Below the pieces are notes generated by a model, which was not told the DNA's origin, searched no databases, and saw only the letters and a program-made list of their open reading frames with translations. This document shows, in pieces, positions 22,011 through 31,394 of a stretch of DNA of 31,736 bases. This DNA is from Tieghemiomyces parasiticus (lineage: Eukaryota; Kickxellomycota; Dimargaritomycetes; Dimargaritales; Dimargaritaceae), in assembly GCA_027575765.1 (NCBI GenBank), contig JANBPT010000536.1, forward strand, positions 1-31,736, read 5' to 3'. The first letter of the stretch is position 1; every line of letters starts with the position of its first letter. A program made the translations under genes and the position numbers.

Positions 22011-24403
22011 CCACACAACATTGAAATAGGGTGTGGTTAGAAACATGGTAATTTAGATTCAGACCTATTAAGTCAAACTGCTTAATCTATTCTAAGATGG
22101 ATACCTTCTAAATCACCGGATGAGGAACCCAGGTTACTGACCCACATTGCCAGGTGTAGGGTAGGAATTCCTGTTTAACGGTGATGTAGCCTTAAAACCC
22201 TTCATTCTGGTCCATATCCCAAGTGAGGCCACCCGGCTGATTTTCCATTACAGGTGGTACCACCTAGCAATGCTGGCTGTGCCTTATAGTATCTCATTAA
22301 TGGAAGATATACCTTACTACCCCCCACAGTGACACCGCCCTTCCAGTAACATCATTACCCTAACCAAGTGCCACCTTTTTATCCTTTAAGGTTGTCTTAT
22401 TTACCCCATTTCCAACGACCACTAGCTGTTATCCTATGCATGTTGGCACCTGGACCCGCCCATACTGTTATTCTGGGCCTTCCCTAGGTCCAACCGAGTA
22501 GCCACTATGAGTAATGCTAACTATTATTCAAGTAAAAAAAAATACCTACCAGTCGCTATTCAATTTAATAAGCCATTCATCGATCCATCAACCCCCCCTC
22601 ATTTTGATCTCAATTGCTTGCTTGTCTTTATTGGTAAGTTTACGCTTACCACAGATAGCCCAATTGAAAATAAAGCACTGCCTGTCCTGGTTTAGCAAAC
22701 TTCATTCTTTGGTGTGGTATTCGAGACCCCGGTGGGTCGGTTTATTGCCAAATGTGTGATAGAGAAGTAGATTATGATAATGTTATAGGTAAATGATTGA
22801 GAATTAGTTGGCTTATATAGCCTGGGATGTGCATGTCAGTTGAGCCTTGGTTGCATTCATTGGTCGGTCATTGAGGTTCATAAGTTAGTCATCGTTAGTT
22901 TGTAAGTCAACTTGTGGCGACTAGTCCGTAGTATGAGAAGGTGGAGTTGGTTTAGTGAAGGACCTCGTGGTGACTCCCGGAGATCTACTAGTGCTGGTTT
23001 TGTGTGCCGACATTTGTCGATTAAATCTTTCATCGTAAGCACCATGTCACTGTCTCGGATAAGCTATTAGAAAAATGGGAATGGGCTGGCCCGATTGCTA
23101 ATATAGAGGTACTTGTGAGACCTATATATCAGGACAATATCCACCATACAGCGAGAGCATTGGACTGGATAGTTTCTGAGCCACCGTCTGCCAGGGGTTG
23201 AAGAACCTTGCATGCAATTACTGGAGACACACACTGGCTTCACTAACTAATGACGTGGCAGTTTCCAGGTAGATTTTATCAACTAAGGCCCCGATTCTTC
23301 CCCCACGATTCGGCATTCATCTGTTAACCTGTCCTTCTCACCGTTTGGCATTCGTAGCACTCCCGTCTCTCTCTCTATATATATCACTTACACCTGTCAC
23401 ACTTTTACACACCCTTGCTCTATCTAGTTTGCCCTTGCTCGCTTCCCAGTGTCTCTTTAGCAACACCACAGGGCCATGTTATGATAGCTAATTGTCCTCA
23501 TACTAGTACTGGCAACTCCGTCGAATTCCAGTATATACATGGCTTGATGGTGTTGCAACAAGATAATAATAATAAAAAAGTTGAGAGTTGTTGAAATAAT
23601 CTTAATGTTTGAATATGGTGGAACCGCGTGATGCGTAGGTGGAGAGTAAAACGTAAGAGACAAGGGGGATGTAGCAGGGTATTATAAGCATCGGAGTACT
23701 GAAAATATGGTGATGAGCAGAGGAGGAACCCAATGGGGGGGGTGACATATGGACCTCAAGGAGATAATGGAAAGGCATGCCGGTAGCAAAGGAATAATGG
23801 GTATAGGTGGGTTGCTAGTAGTAGTGGTGGCCAATATCATTTTGTATTGGTAGGTCTGTGCAGCACCCCCGGAGAGGAAACTATGCAAATGATGTAATAC
23901 AGCAATGTTGGAAGTCCCTCTCTCTCTCTCCCTTATGCAATCGGTAGGTGTACAATATACTTAGAAAAAGGCTGGACGTGGGAAAACCCCCAATGGGTAA
24001 GGGCGCCGCTGACGGTCCTGTGCCTAGTACATCGGATCCCTAGTTGACCATTTGTCGGTGTCAAATACTCTCCCACTACGCCAAACGCTGGCTAGAAGCC
24101 GGGCACCAATAACTTTAACGGTGTACAGCCCGTCAAATTCTGTACTTGATATATATGCAACCAATAGTATACATTGATGCCCGATGATGCTGCTGACAAC
24201 TTGTTCACACCCTCACTTAGTTGACCGTTTGATTTTTATTTATTTTTCTTTTCACAAGGTTCGACTTGAGACTAGGCAGTCCATGACTGTAGCCCTAGTG
24301 GTAAGACCCAATTGAGAAAAGAAGCCTGCATCAGCACGGAAGGCTGGCATCTACGATGGCAGCTGCGGAAAGAAGGATGGTAGGGATGGAATACAGCCAG
24401 GTG
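22011..24403. other. AT-rich gene-poor stretch
   Basis: About 2.4 kb with no supported gene. It holds a CTCTCTCTCTATATATATC tract at about 23369-23387 followed by a C/T-rich leader-like segment, which looks like a promoter, but the first ATG (23475) meets a stop at once. A second CT microsatellite is at about 23919-23932. Confidence 0.4.
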
Positions 24404-24866
24404 CTAGACATTGTTCTGGGGTTTAAGAGGAGGAGTCAAATGGAAAAACTTTATCGGTTCAGACTTGGGCTTATCGGCCGGCGCATTCGACTTAAGTGCC
24501 GCCTTAGGGTTGGTCAATCCACCCCCGGGGGCATTTGGAGTTTTGACCTGCTGGTTAGTCTTAGTCGGCGTATTCGGCGGGGGCTTGGCTTGGTTTGTAT
24601 GGGAGTTGGAGGAACCCTTGACGGATGCCACGGAAGGGGGCAACGCAAGGGGCTTTATCGATTCAGGATTGCGCTTAATAGTCAACTTATTCGGCTGGGG
24701 ATTGGGTTGGGTTGTAGGGGAGTTGAGGGAATTCTTGGGTTTAAGGGGAGGAGACAAATGAAGGAACTTTGTCTGTTTAGACTCTGGGGGGGGAGGCGGC
24801 ATTGGCGGTGGAGACTAGGGCACAGGCGGCCAGAGCGGTGACTACAACAGTGCGGGTGATATGCAT
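24404..24866 (-). pseudogene. Secreted Pro/Lys-rich repeat protein, frame broken at a C8 run
   Basis: ATG 24866-24864 begins a strong signal peptide (MHITRTVVVTALAACALVST, then ANA-ASPP). After about 28 residues the frame meets a stop. A frame shifted by one base at the C8 run (plus-strand G8 at 24785-24792) continues for about 125 codons to the stop at 24404. That part is rich in Pro, Lys, Asn and Thr and holds internal repeats: KFLHLSPPLKPKN near its start and KFFHLTPPLKPQN at its end, with a looser third copy around PESIKPLALPP. A TATA-like TATAAATA (25016-25023, minus) sits 150 bp upstream. Either the gene is broken, the run is mis-sequenced, or the length varies between strains. No family recognised. 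Confidence 0.6.
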
Positions 24867-25542
24867 TGTGGAACTGGTTGTGAAGTTTGTAGAGAAGGGG
24901 TGGTGGTGATGGTGGTGAAGGAAAGTGTAAATGCGGGAGCGTAGTGGACAGTGCGATGGTGAAGCTGAAAGGGTTGGAAGCTGATAATGATACATTGGGT
25001 GGGTTAACCAGTGGCTATTTATATGTAAAATGACCATCGGAAATAGAAGCGCTGCCAGTTGTGCCCATACCCATCTTTCACCCTCGGTAGCTGCCAAGGA
25101 TAGCCGTAGTGAGGTGCTTTGGTGTGGCTACCATGCCCTCATTTACCCCAACGACGCTTATATCACAGGGTGACGGGTGTTGCACGTGCTAATGTCAACA
25201 TAGATTACAGTCTTTGTTTCTTTGATACTGGCTACCATCTCAACTCTTATTGCGCGGAGGAGTGGTAGAGGAGGACCGGGAATGAGAGGTGAATGGAGCA
25301 GAGTCCCCTTTGTGGGACCACCGCCTTTATTTCCCCAGCGATAGTCAGTTCAATATAGGGCCGGTCGGCCTTTCAGACCGCCCTTCTCTCTTTCTTTTTC
25401 GTTAGGTTCTCCCATCCTCACCGCTCACCTCTTACCTGCACTCTCCCTTGCTGCGCGCAGGTATTTTGTTCTCGTCCCTTTCGATTTATTTTCCTCTTCA
25501 TCGTCATATCCCCTCGACTATAGTTTCTGGGCCTTTACCATC
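24867..25542. other. Divergent spacer between two secreted-protein candidates
   Basis: Contains the TATA box above and, toward 25543, a strongly C/T-rich plus-strand stretch (25375-25540) that looks like the leader of the small ORF at 25543. No other gene seen. Confidence 0.35.
25016..25023 (-). promoter_or_regulatory. TATA box of the Pro/Lys-rich secreted protein gene
   Basis: TATAAATA on the minus strand, 150 bp before the ATG at 24866. The leader between them is C/A/T-rich and contains CACCACCATCACC-type repeats. Confidence 0.55.
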
Positions 25543-25674
25543 ATGTACCGATGTTATTCCAAGGTTGTCATGCTGGCAATAATGACCTTATCTGCTTACA
25601 CGATGTTCACTCTGGATGAGACAACTGTAGTACAGAGATGGGAGGTGGAGGATGTTAATGTAGCATTGCTTTAA
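25543..25674 (+). CDS. Candidate 43-residue peptide with hydrophobic N-terminus
   Basis: ATG in good context (TTACCATCATGT) after a long pyrimidine-rich leader. Residues 7-22 (KVVMLAIMTLSAYTMF) form a signal-peptide or membrane-anchor-like run, followed by an acidic tail ending EVEDVNVALL. It may be only a first exon: a GTAGTA donor-like site at 25627 would join in phase to the exon-like segment at 25811. No family recognised. Confidence 0.35.
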   Translation: MYRCYSKVVMLAIMTLSAYTMFTLDETTVVQRWEVEDVNVALL

Positions 25675-25810
25675 TCGCTGTAACTCTCGTATCAGGGTGG
25701 GGAAGGCTAACAAAGCAGTCATCCGGCAGTGAGCATTAGTGATATTTTTGGGAGATAACATTTCCAAATTCTAGATATTCCCATCTAAACCTTTTTTTTT
25801 CAACCCATAG

Positions 25811-25915
25811 AAGAGGGAAGCACTGCATCGGCATTTGCCTGCTCAACTAAAAAGAAACGCCGTTAAGCTCATGAGGGTAGAGGATGAAAAAACTGTTAAT
25901 CTAACGTTGCGTTAA
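25811..25915 (+). other. Exon-like segment with a tail similar to the 25543 peptide
   Basis: A poly-T tract and CCCATAG acceptor (25801-25810) lead into 34 open codons and a stop at 25913-25915, including EALHRHLPAQLKRN. Its end, RVEDEKTVNLTLR, resembles EVEDVNVALL of the ORF at 25543. The underlying DNA (25640-25700 versus 25877-25945) is also similar, so this is a local duplication, perhaps of a terminal exon. Confidence 0.3.
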
Positions 25916-26320
25916 ACGCTGCGACTCTTCATGAATGTGGAGAAAGATGGTTGATTCGCCGCTCTTATAGATGAAAATACTTTATGATCGGACCTGACAA
26001 AGAAATTTTCCTCCTCCAATTGATTAATCCCGCCTCCGGTTGAACCGAGCGTCATCGGTAGACGGCCGTCCTCAAGGTCGATTTTTCGTCCTACAAGCTG
26101 AGAGGTTACACCGTGTTGAGGGCGCCCTCGAATTGACAATGGACCACCACACTCAATCCTTCCCCTCTTCAAGCGTAATTTATAGATAATTGTTGGGCAC
26201 CCATGACTAAAGAGGACTCATCAGCTCTCCTGTCCATTAGTATCCATTCAACCTGAATATCCTACCCTTGGGTTTGCATGCGATTGGGATATATTTCCTT
26301 GATACTCTTGCATTTACGAC
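25916..26320. other. Spacer without supported gene
   Basis: About 400 bp. The minus strand has an 86-codon open frame (26172-25912) with no recognised similarity. It overlaps the duplicated segment, so it is not called. Confidence 0.3.
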
Positions 26321-26324
26321 TGTT

Positions 26325-27045
26325 GTCACCACAGGTCCTCCATGCCGTGACCAGCGGGTGGGTGATATAGGTACACCCAAGTCCCATCACCGGTGACGAT
26401 GGATTACAGCGGGAAGTCACTGGCTCCGTCAAACGTTTCTAATAACTCAGTAACAGAACGTACCCATTAGGTGGTGCTGGCCATCGGTGAGGTTGTAGGG
26501 GTCCCGGCGGTTGGGGTGGCTACACAGCCCCAGGTCCCTGTGTAGAAATCTTTTTATGATAGTAGGGAACATGTGACAGGCGTGGGCCGGTTGGTTAGCA
26601 GTACATCTAGGGTCATCATTCAGATATTTCAGGAGCATGCCCTATAAACCCCACCAATGTCATCTGATAGACGGCCAGAATGAGGGTCGTCTTCAAAAGA
26701 ATGGTGGCCTCTGTGAAAGTGAGCTAGTCACTTGTAGATAGTGGAGCGGCTAAGGGCAGCTGGGCCCAGCTAAGTCAATACATTAAGAATATCATCTGCC
26801 TTACAGTCTTCTAGATATAAACTAGCAGTAAGGACTGGTAACATCTTGTCTGGTTAATTTGGGCAAAGTGGGGAGGCTTTAAAAGTGGACATGATGAATG
26901 GTTAAAGAGGCAAGTTGTGAAGTGGGAAATGGTTCAATCCTGGAATGGTTTATACCAATCGACTTGTCGTCATTGATTCTCCTAGGTTTTATCTGAAACA
27001 CAGCAAGCTGAAACCTCCAGCTTAAAATTCCGTAAAATTATTGAG
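26325..27045 (-). mobile_element. Mariner fragment 2 (5' half of element, degenerate)
   Basis: Aligns over about 700 bp with 28445-29140 of the mariner below, in the same orientation: GGTACACCCAAGTC, CCCAGGTCCCTGTG, GGTTCAATCCTGGA and GGTTTATACCAATCGACT are shared in order. The first catalytic motif reads TGDGTWVYLY instead of TGDETWVYLY. The part downstream of this motif, the outer terminal repeat and an intact frame are missing. A dead truncated copy. Confidence 0.75.
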
Positions 27046-27399
27046 TCCCCTATACTGTTGTTTAATTTGTTTCAACCATCTTGCCTTGCTGACTAGTGTA
27101 TTTGCAATGGGTCGCCTTCAAGTAGCTGTATTAGTCGATTCGAGATGGCTTGATGGTGGGCGTTTCTTCGGGAGTAGGATCTATATCACGTGGGTGGTAA
27201 GGCACGGTTAAACTCCACACCCTGGTCATATATTGCCACTCAGGCTGTGGCGCCCATGAACCGCCCTAGGTGAACGGAGGCAAATTCCGCCCTATATCTC
27301 TGACACCTACATGCCACTCTGCAACCGGTTACCGAGCTTTGCCATTGTGTTGCCCATAAATCGGGGTATGGTACCAACTGGACAAGTAGACAGGTAGAG
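27046..27399. other. Spacer without recognised gene
   Basis: Nothing identified between the mariner fragment and repeat copy C. Confidence 0.3.
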
Positions 27400-27600
27400 A
27401 AGGTTTATTTGCAAGGAAAGGCAAGTAAGAGTCACCCGTAGATACTGAGTGCTGCACACTATCAAGCAATACAAGAGTAATGAAGATAACGAAAACGGAG
27501 ATCGAGTTCATTGAGATGAATTCGGTGGTTCATATAGCAAGTTTAGACTGCGAGGGGGTTCATGGTTCGGAGGTACTTCTGGATGACCTACGGGTTCGTA
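27400..27600. repeat. Degenerate dispersed repeat, copy C
   Basis: Resembles the left part of copy A (11690-11880): GTTTATT near the start, CACCCGT, CAAGCAATACAA-type, GAGTTCAT and GGTGGTTCATATAGCAAG follow in the same order and spacing. The right half is absent, replaced by mariner remnants. Confidence 0.6.
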
Positions 27601-27639
27601 AATTCACGCTCTTAGTGTGAGTTCGAACGGAGATGCAAG

Positions 27640-27845
27640 GAAAAGTCTGACAACTGGGCAGCTGGTTTACAGGGAGACGTGTAAATGTCAGGGAGACCAG
27701 TTGGCGGCAACTTGCGCTAGCCTAGTGTGGTTTTTGGGCACCACATTCAGTCGAGTCACTTTAGGAGCCTGTTATGACGGTTGGATAGAACGAACTCACC
27801 GAGAAGTACGAAATGATAATTATAAGTACACATCATAATATACTT
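27640..27845 (+). mobile_element. Mariner fragment 3 (3' end, opposite strand)
   Basis: The open frame ends GACYDGWIERTHREVRNDNY, matching the transposase C-terminus RACFDRWIERARRVVQSGGS of the adjacent minus-strand copy. The DNA (GAGCCTGTTATGACGGTTGG) matches as well. It is tail to tail with that copy, separated by about 20 bp. Confidence 0.65.
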
Positions 27846-27866
27846 TTTTAAAAACGTCTCAAAATA

Positions 27867-29162
27867 CTGATGCTACCAAACGCCGAGAGGATTTCTAAGT
27901 CAAATGATGTTTATTCAATATAGCTGCCACCACTCTGTACCACCCGGCGAGCCCTTTCTATCCATCTATCAAAACAGGCTCTATAGTCATTTGGCTGGAG
28001 CCTAGCTAACTGCAATTGCCAGGCGTCCACAACCGCCTCCACTGTGCTGAACTTCTTGCCCCTCAGCCGCTGTTTGATATTCCTGAACAGCCAGAAGCCA
28101 CAAGGGGGCCAGGCCTGGACTGTAGGGAGGGGCTGGCAGGAGTTTGAGTTTAGAGGCGGAAATGTAGGTCTGGGTAGCCTTGGCATAATGTGGTGGTGCA
28201 TTATCATGGTGAAGCCGCAGGGGGTGACGGTCCAGACTTCCACGTGCCTCCACCCAGGCCTGTACCATAGGCTTCAGCCCGTACTCTACATAGAGTTCGG
28301 CAGAGACCTTGACACCAGGGGGCTTGACACTCAGGTGTAATAGGCCACGCCTGGTGAAATAAATAGTCAGCATCACCTTGGGTGTGGTATGGCCTTGGCG
28401 GGTCTCAGTTGGGACAGGGCCACCTTTAGGACACCACCTCCGGCGAGTGGAGCCAGCAGGAGAGATCATAAAGGTACACCCAAGTCTCGTCGCCTGTGAC
28501 AATGGAGTCCAGCAGGTAGTCTCTGGCCCTAATTGAACTCCTCCAGGAACTCAGTGGTAAAACGTACCCAGTTGTGGTGCTGGTCGTTGGTGAGGTTGTG
28601 AGGGATCCAGCAATTGAAATAGCTGTGCAACCCCAGGTCCCTGCACAGGACTCTGTGCATGGTACTGAGGGAAGTATGGCAGGCCCAGGCCAGCTGCTCA
28701 GCAGTAAATCAAGAGTTTTCCGCCAGCTGTCTCAGGATTACGTCCCATAATATGCACCAATGTCATCTGACAAGCAGCCAAAACAAGGGTTGGCTCCAAA
28801 GGAGCAGTGACCTGTGCAAAAGCAAGCCAGCCACCTGTAGATGGTGGAGTGGCTAGGGGCAGCTGAGCTCAGCTTGGAAGTCTGAACATTAAAAAATATC
28901 ATCTACCTTGTGGCCCTCCAGATAGTAATTCTAATTAAGGACTTGTACATCACGCCTGGTTAACTTGGGTGGAGTGGGGGAAGGGGTTTGAAAAGTAGGC
29001 ATGGTGGATGGTTAAAAAAGTAAGCTGTGAAGTCAACAATGGTTCAATCCTGGAGTGGTTTATACCAATCGACTCAGCATCATTGACTCTTCTAGGTTTC
29101 ATCTGAAAAACTGCAATTTGTGACCCCCAGCTTAAAATCCTCATGACATTTGGTAGCATCTG
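27867..29162 (-). mobile_element. Mariner/Tc1-type DNA transposon, nearly full length
   Basis: 1296 bp flanked by TA (27865-27866 and 29163-29164). Terminal inverted repeats CTGATGCTACCAAA (27867-27880) and TTTGGTAGCATCTG (29149-29162) match at 13 of 14 positions. Size, TA duplication and encoded protein all fit mariner. The element has the full terminal structure but its transposase is inactive (see next entry). Confidence 0.88.
27911..29002 (-). pseudogene. Mariner transposase (DD34D), inactivated
   Basis: Cut-and-paste transposase of the mariner family, about 363 codons from ATG 29002. Visible pieces: N-terminal PPKLTRRDVQVL; WVRFTTEFLEEF; first catalytic motif TGDETWVYLYDL (about 28500-28465); second, HHDNAPPHYAKATQTY (about 28210-28160); then PPYSPGLAP and FWLFRNIKQRLRGKKFSTVE to the C-terminal SYIE. 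The third catalytic Asp, expected 34 residues after the second, is Gly (GGC; PPCGFWLF). Several stops lie in the N-terminal half, and the frame shifts between the second and third motifs. These changes make it non-functional. Confidence 0.85.
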
Positions 29163-29201
29163 TATAAGGATCCAAGTTTCTCATAGCAACAGAGCTTACT
29201 A

Positions 29202-29214
29202 GCCTATGATACCA
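29202..29214 (-). other. Primer-binding-site-like sequence after the LTR
   Basis: Minus strand TGGTATCATAGGC, one base after the proposed LTR end, close to the TGGTATCAGAGC primer site complementary to initiator tRNA-Met used by many LTR retrotransposons. The internal region beyond it is lost within about 40 bp. Confidence 0.5.
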
Positions 29215-29215
29215 T

Positions 29216-29762
29216 TGTTGACTTAACTCATTCTTTGATCTGAGCACCCCAGCCTACGTGCACAAGGGTGTGTCTACATAAATAAAGCAACATGAATAAA
29301 TACCAGTGTAATGATCAAGCCTTAAGTTCTTTGATAGGGAACTTTATTCTTGATGAGGAGAAGAAGAAATTAAGAGAAGATAAAGCTGATGATGATCAAA
29401 AGGAGGGAAGGAAAGGGGGATATATATATGAAAAAAGGAGAGGTGGAAAATGGTAGGAGAGCAATGGGAGAAAAAAGGAGTTGAACAATAGAGAACTTGC
29501 TTACTAATGGAATGTAGCCAATAAGGATGGCTATTTCAAATCCTTTCATCTTTGTGCCTGCTTGAAGGAGATGGGAAGAAAGATGATGAGCCATGCCAAG
29601 ACTCAAAGGAACCTCAGAGAGCAATAAACAGGTCTGGGTAACCATCTAAGCACCAATAAGACATCAGGATGGATGAGCAAGGGAGAGGGAGAGGGAGAGG
29701 GAGAGGGAATGGGAATGGGAAAGAGAGAGAGGAGGAGAGGGAAATGTGGTGAATTCACCACA
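29216..29762 (-). repeat. LTR of a retrotransposon
   Basis: 547 bp, minus strand, starting TGTGGTGAATTCACCACA (a perfect 18-bp palindrome, 29745-29762) and ending CA at 29217-29216. Inside: a purine microsatellite (29678-29740), a TATA-like TATATATAT at about 29421-29429, and AATAAAG at about 29341-29347 as a polyadenylation signal. The order TATA then poly(A) signal then PBS is right for an LTR on the minus strand. No second intact copy is in the window, so the exact 3' end is inferred from the PBS. Confidence 0.65.
29678..29740. repeat. GGGAGA/GGGAAT microsatellite inside the LTR
   Basis: Imperfect purine tract of GGGAGA units, then GGGAAT, then GA repeats. A related tract of different unit composition lies at 31673-31736 in the opposite orientation. 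Confidence 0.8.
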
Positions 29763-30465
29763 GTTGCAATACCTCATTCATCAACGTCTGGAAGGGGGCA
29801 GGTGCATTGGTAAGCCCAAAGGGCATTACCAGAAACTTGTACTGCCCATGGCAAGTATTGAAAGCTGTTTTGGCAATATCTGGCTTGTGAACATGTACCT
29901 GATGTTATCCATGCTTCAAATCAATCTTGGAGAACACTTGGGCGCCTGCCAAATGCGCAAATGATCCTTCAATGTGTGGTAGAGGATACCGGTTCTTTAC
30001 CATCCATAGGTTCAGGGCCCAATAGTCAATTACCATCTGCCAACTTCCATCTTTTTTAGGGACAAAAATTGCCAGTGCCCCCCAGGGAGAGGAGCCAGGT
30101 TGGATCCACCCTTTGTCCAGGTACTTGTCCAATTGCTGTTGCATCTCCTGCAAATCCTTGGGACATAGGCAGTAGGGATGTTGGTAATAAGGAGCAGCAT
30201 CCCCCGTTTTGATCTTGTGATCAATCACCCGGGCAGGGGGTATACCCTTAGCCAACTCTCCAAATACTGAAGAGGAAAACTTATCTATTTCTGGCTGGAG
30301 AGATGATGGAACCTGTCCAGTAGAAAAGGTAGTCTCTTGTACAAGGAGAAGGAAATATGGGGCATTGTTGGGTAGCCCCTTCAATTCCATGGCTTCCATG
30401 GGGGTGATTACCTCACAGGAGTTGGACAAGACCAAGGGCAATTTGTGATTCCTAACCCAAAGCTG
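29763..30465 (-). pseudogene. Retrotransposon reverse transcriptase, N-terminal part
   Basis: Same frame as the dUTPase-protease segment upstream, separated from it only by an in-frame TGA at 30468-30466. Ty3/Gypsy-type RT motifs in order: the IPPARVIDHKI segment, DLQEMQQQLDKYLDKGWIQP, SSPWGALAIFVPKKDGSW, MVIDYWALNLWMVKNRYPLP and VFSKIDLKHG. Next comes a TAA where Tyr is expected, then [15 protein letters not shown], and [20 protein letters not shown]. The copy is cut right there at 29763 by the palindrome that begins the LTR. The YxDD motif, RNase H and integrase are therefore absent. Normally this enzyme copies the element RNA; this copy cannot. Confidence 0.88.
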
Positions 30466-31394
30466 TCATTGGGGCCATTGCAGTTGTGCATGTTGGTCCT
30501 GTAGCCAGGGTTGACCTAGGATGATAGGGTGAGGTAAAGTTGGAAGGAGATAGGCAGACAACTCATACTCTTGACACCCAATGGTTATAACTTCACAGAC
30601 ATAATCCCATACATCCAAAGTTAGGGAATTGGCAAGTTGCACCTTACATGAGTGGGGTGCCTGGTGCACCTGCCATTTGGCCTTTGCAGCCAAGGAAGTC
30701 TGAATAAAGTTGGTTGTAGCCCCAGAGTTGATTAGGGCAAGTGCCTTTTGCCCAGCCACCTGAAGTGGAACAAACATGAGTTCAGAGGTGACCAGAGGGG
30801 TAGGTGTTGTAACAACTTCAAGTTGCTCTGGAGTCACGGATTCTGGCCTGTCCTGGCCCATGGATGGAGTTGTGGAAACCCCCAGAGTTGATTCAAGTTC
30901 TTGCACAGGTTGGTGCTGATCAGGATTGATGACATTGCTAGACCCAAATCCACGGTGACCTTGCTGGGTTGTTGTCAAATGTGGTACCTCCATTAGGTGG
31001 TAATTGTGTTGTGGAATCAAATGGGCTTGGGCCATATATACACCAGCCTTCCAGTCTTGGGGTTCATGGCCAGTGTTCATCAGGATCATGTGGACTTCTC
31101 CACAGAAATCAGGGTTGATGGTACCTCCACCTGGGACAATTCCCTGGCAAGCAAAATGGGAACAAAGTGAAAGTTGCAAAAAGAAACTAGAAGGAATTTC
31201 AAGAGACAAGCCAGTTGGAATGCAAAGAGTTTGACCAGGATTTAGAAGGATGTCAATTGAACAAGGCAAATCAAAAGCAGCAGCAGTAGCATAGGCAAGA
31301 CGTGGTACTGGAATGGAGGAATGATGGTGCTTGAATTTAATTGCAACAGTTGAGCAAGTAGACAAATTATTTTGGTCTTGGGATAGCCTGGTAC
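30466..31394 (-). pseudogene. Retrotransposon dUTPase-protease segment (pol, -1 frame to gag)
   Basis: Trimeric dUTPase domain followed by an aspartic protease in one frame. dUTPase motifs in order: AYATAAAFDLPCS (motif 1), LQLSLCSHFACQGIVPGGG (degenerate motif 2), TINPDFCGEVHMILMN (motif 3) and GVYMAQAHLIP (motif 4); a C-terminal motif 5 is not evident. A Pro/Thr/Gln-rich linker leads to the retropepsin-like domain: FVPLQVAGQKALALINSGAT, NFI, and HPIILGQPWLQ. The catalytic DSG/DTG triad reads NSG (AAC for GAC), so the protease is dead. The frame is -1 to gag and overlaps its end (gag stop TAG at 31397-31395). It ends at TGA 30466, after which RT continues in the same frame. dUTPase removes dUTP and would protect the element's cDNA from uracil. 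Confidence 0.85.

Noticed and set aside
23369..23480. TATA-like tract plus pyrimidine leader as promoter of a plus-strand gene
   Set aside because: The first ATG is followed at once by a stop and no exon-like continuation was found; perhaps an orphan promoter.
24255..24290. AAGGTTCGACTTG, resembling a tRNA T-arm
   Set aside because: A 4-5 bp stem can form, but the upstream sequence is T-rich and gives no anticodon or D arm.
28044..28340. 98-codon plus-strand frame inside the mariner
   Set aside because: It is antisense to the transposase remnant, which carries the recognisable motifs.
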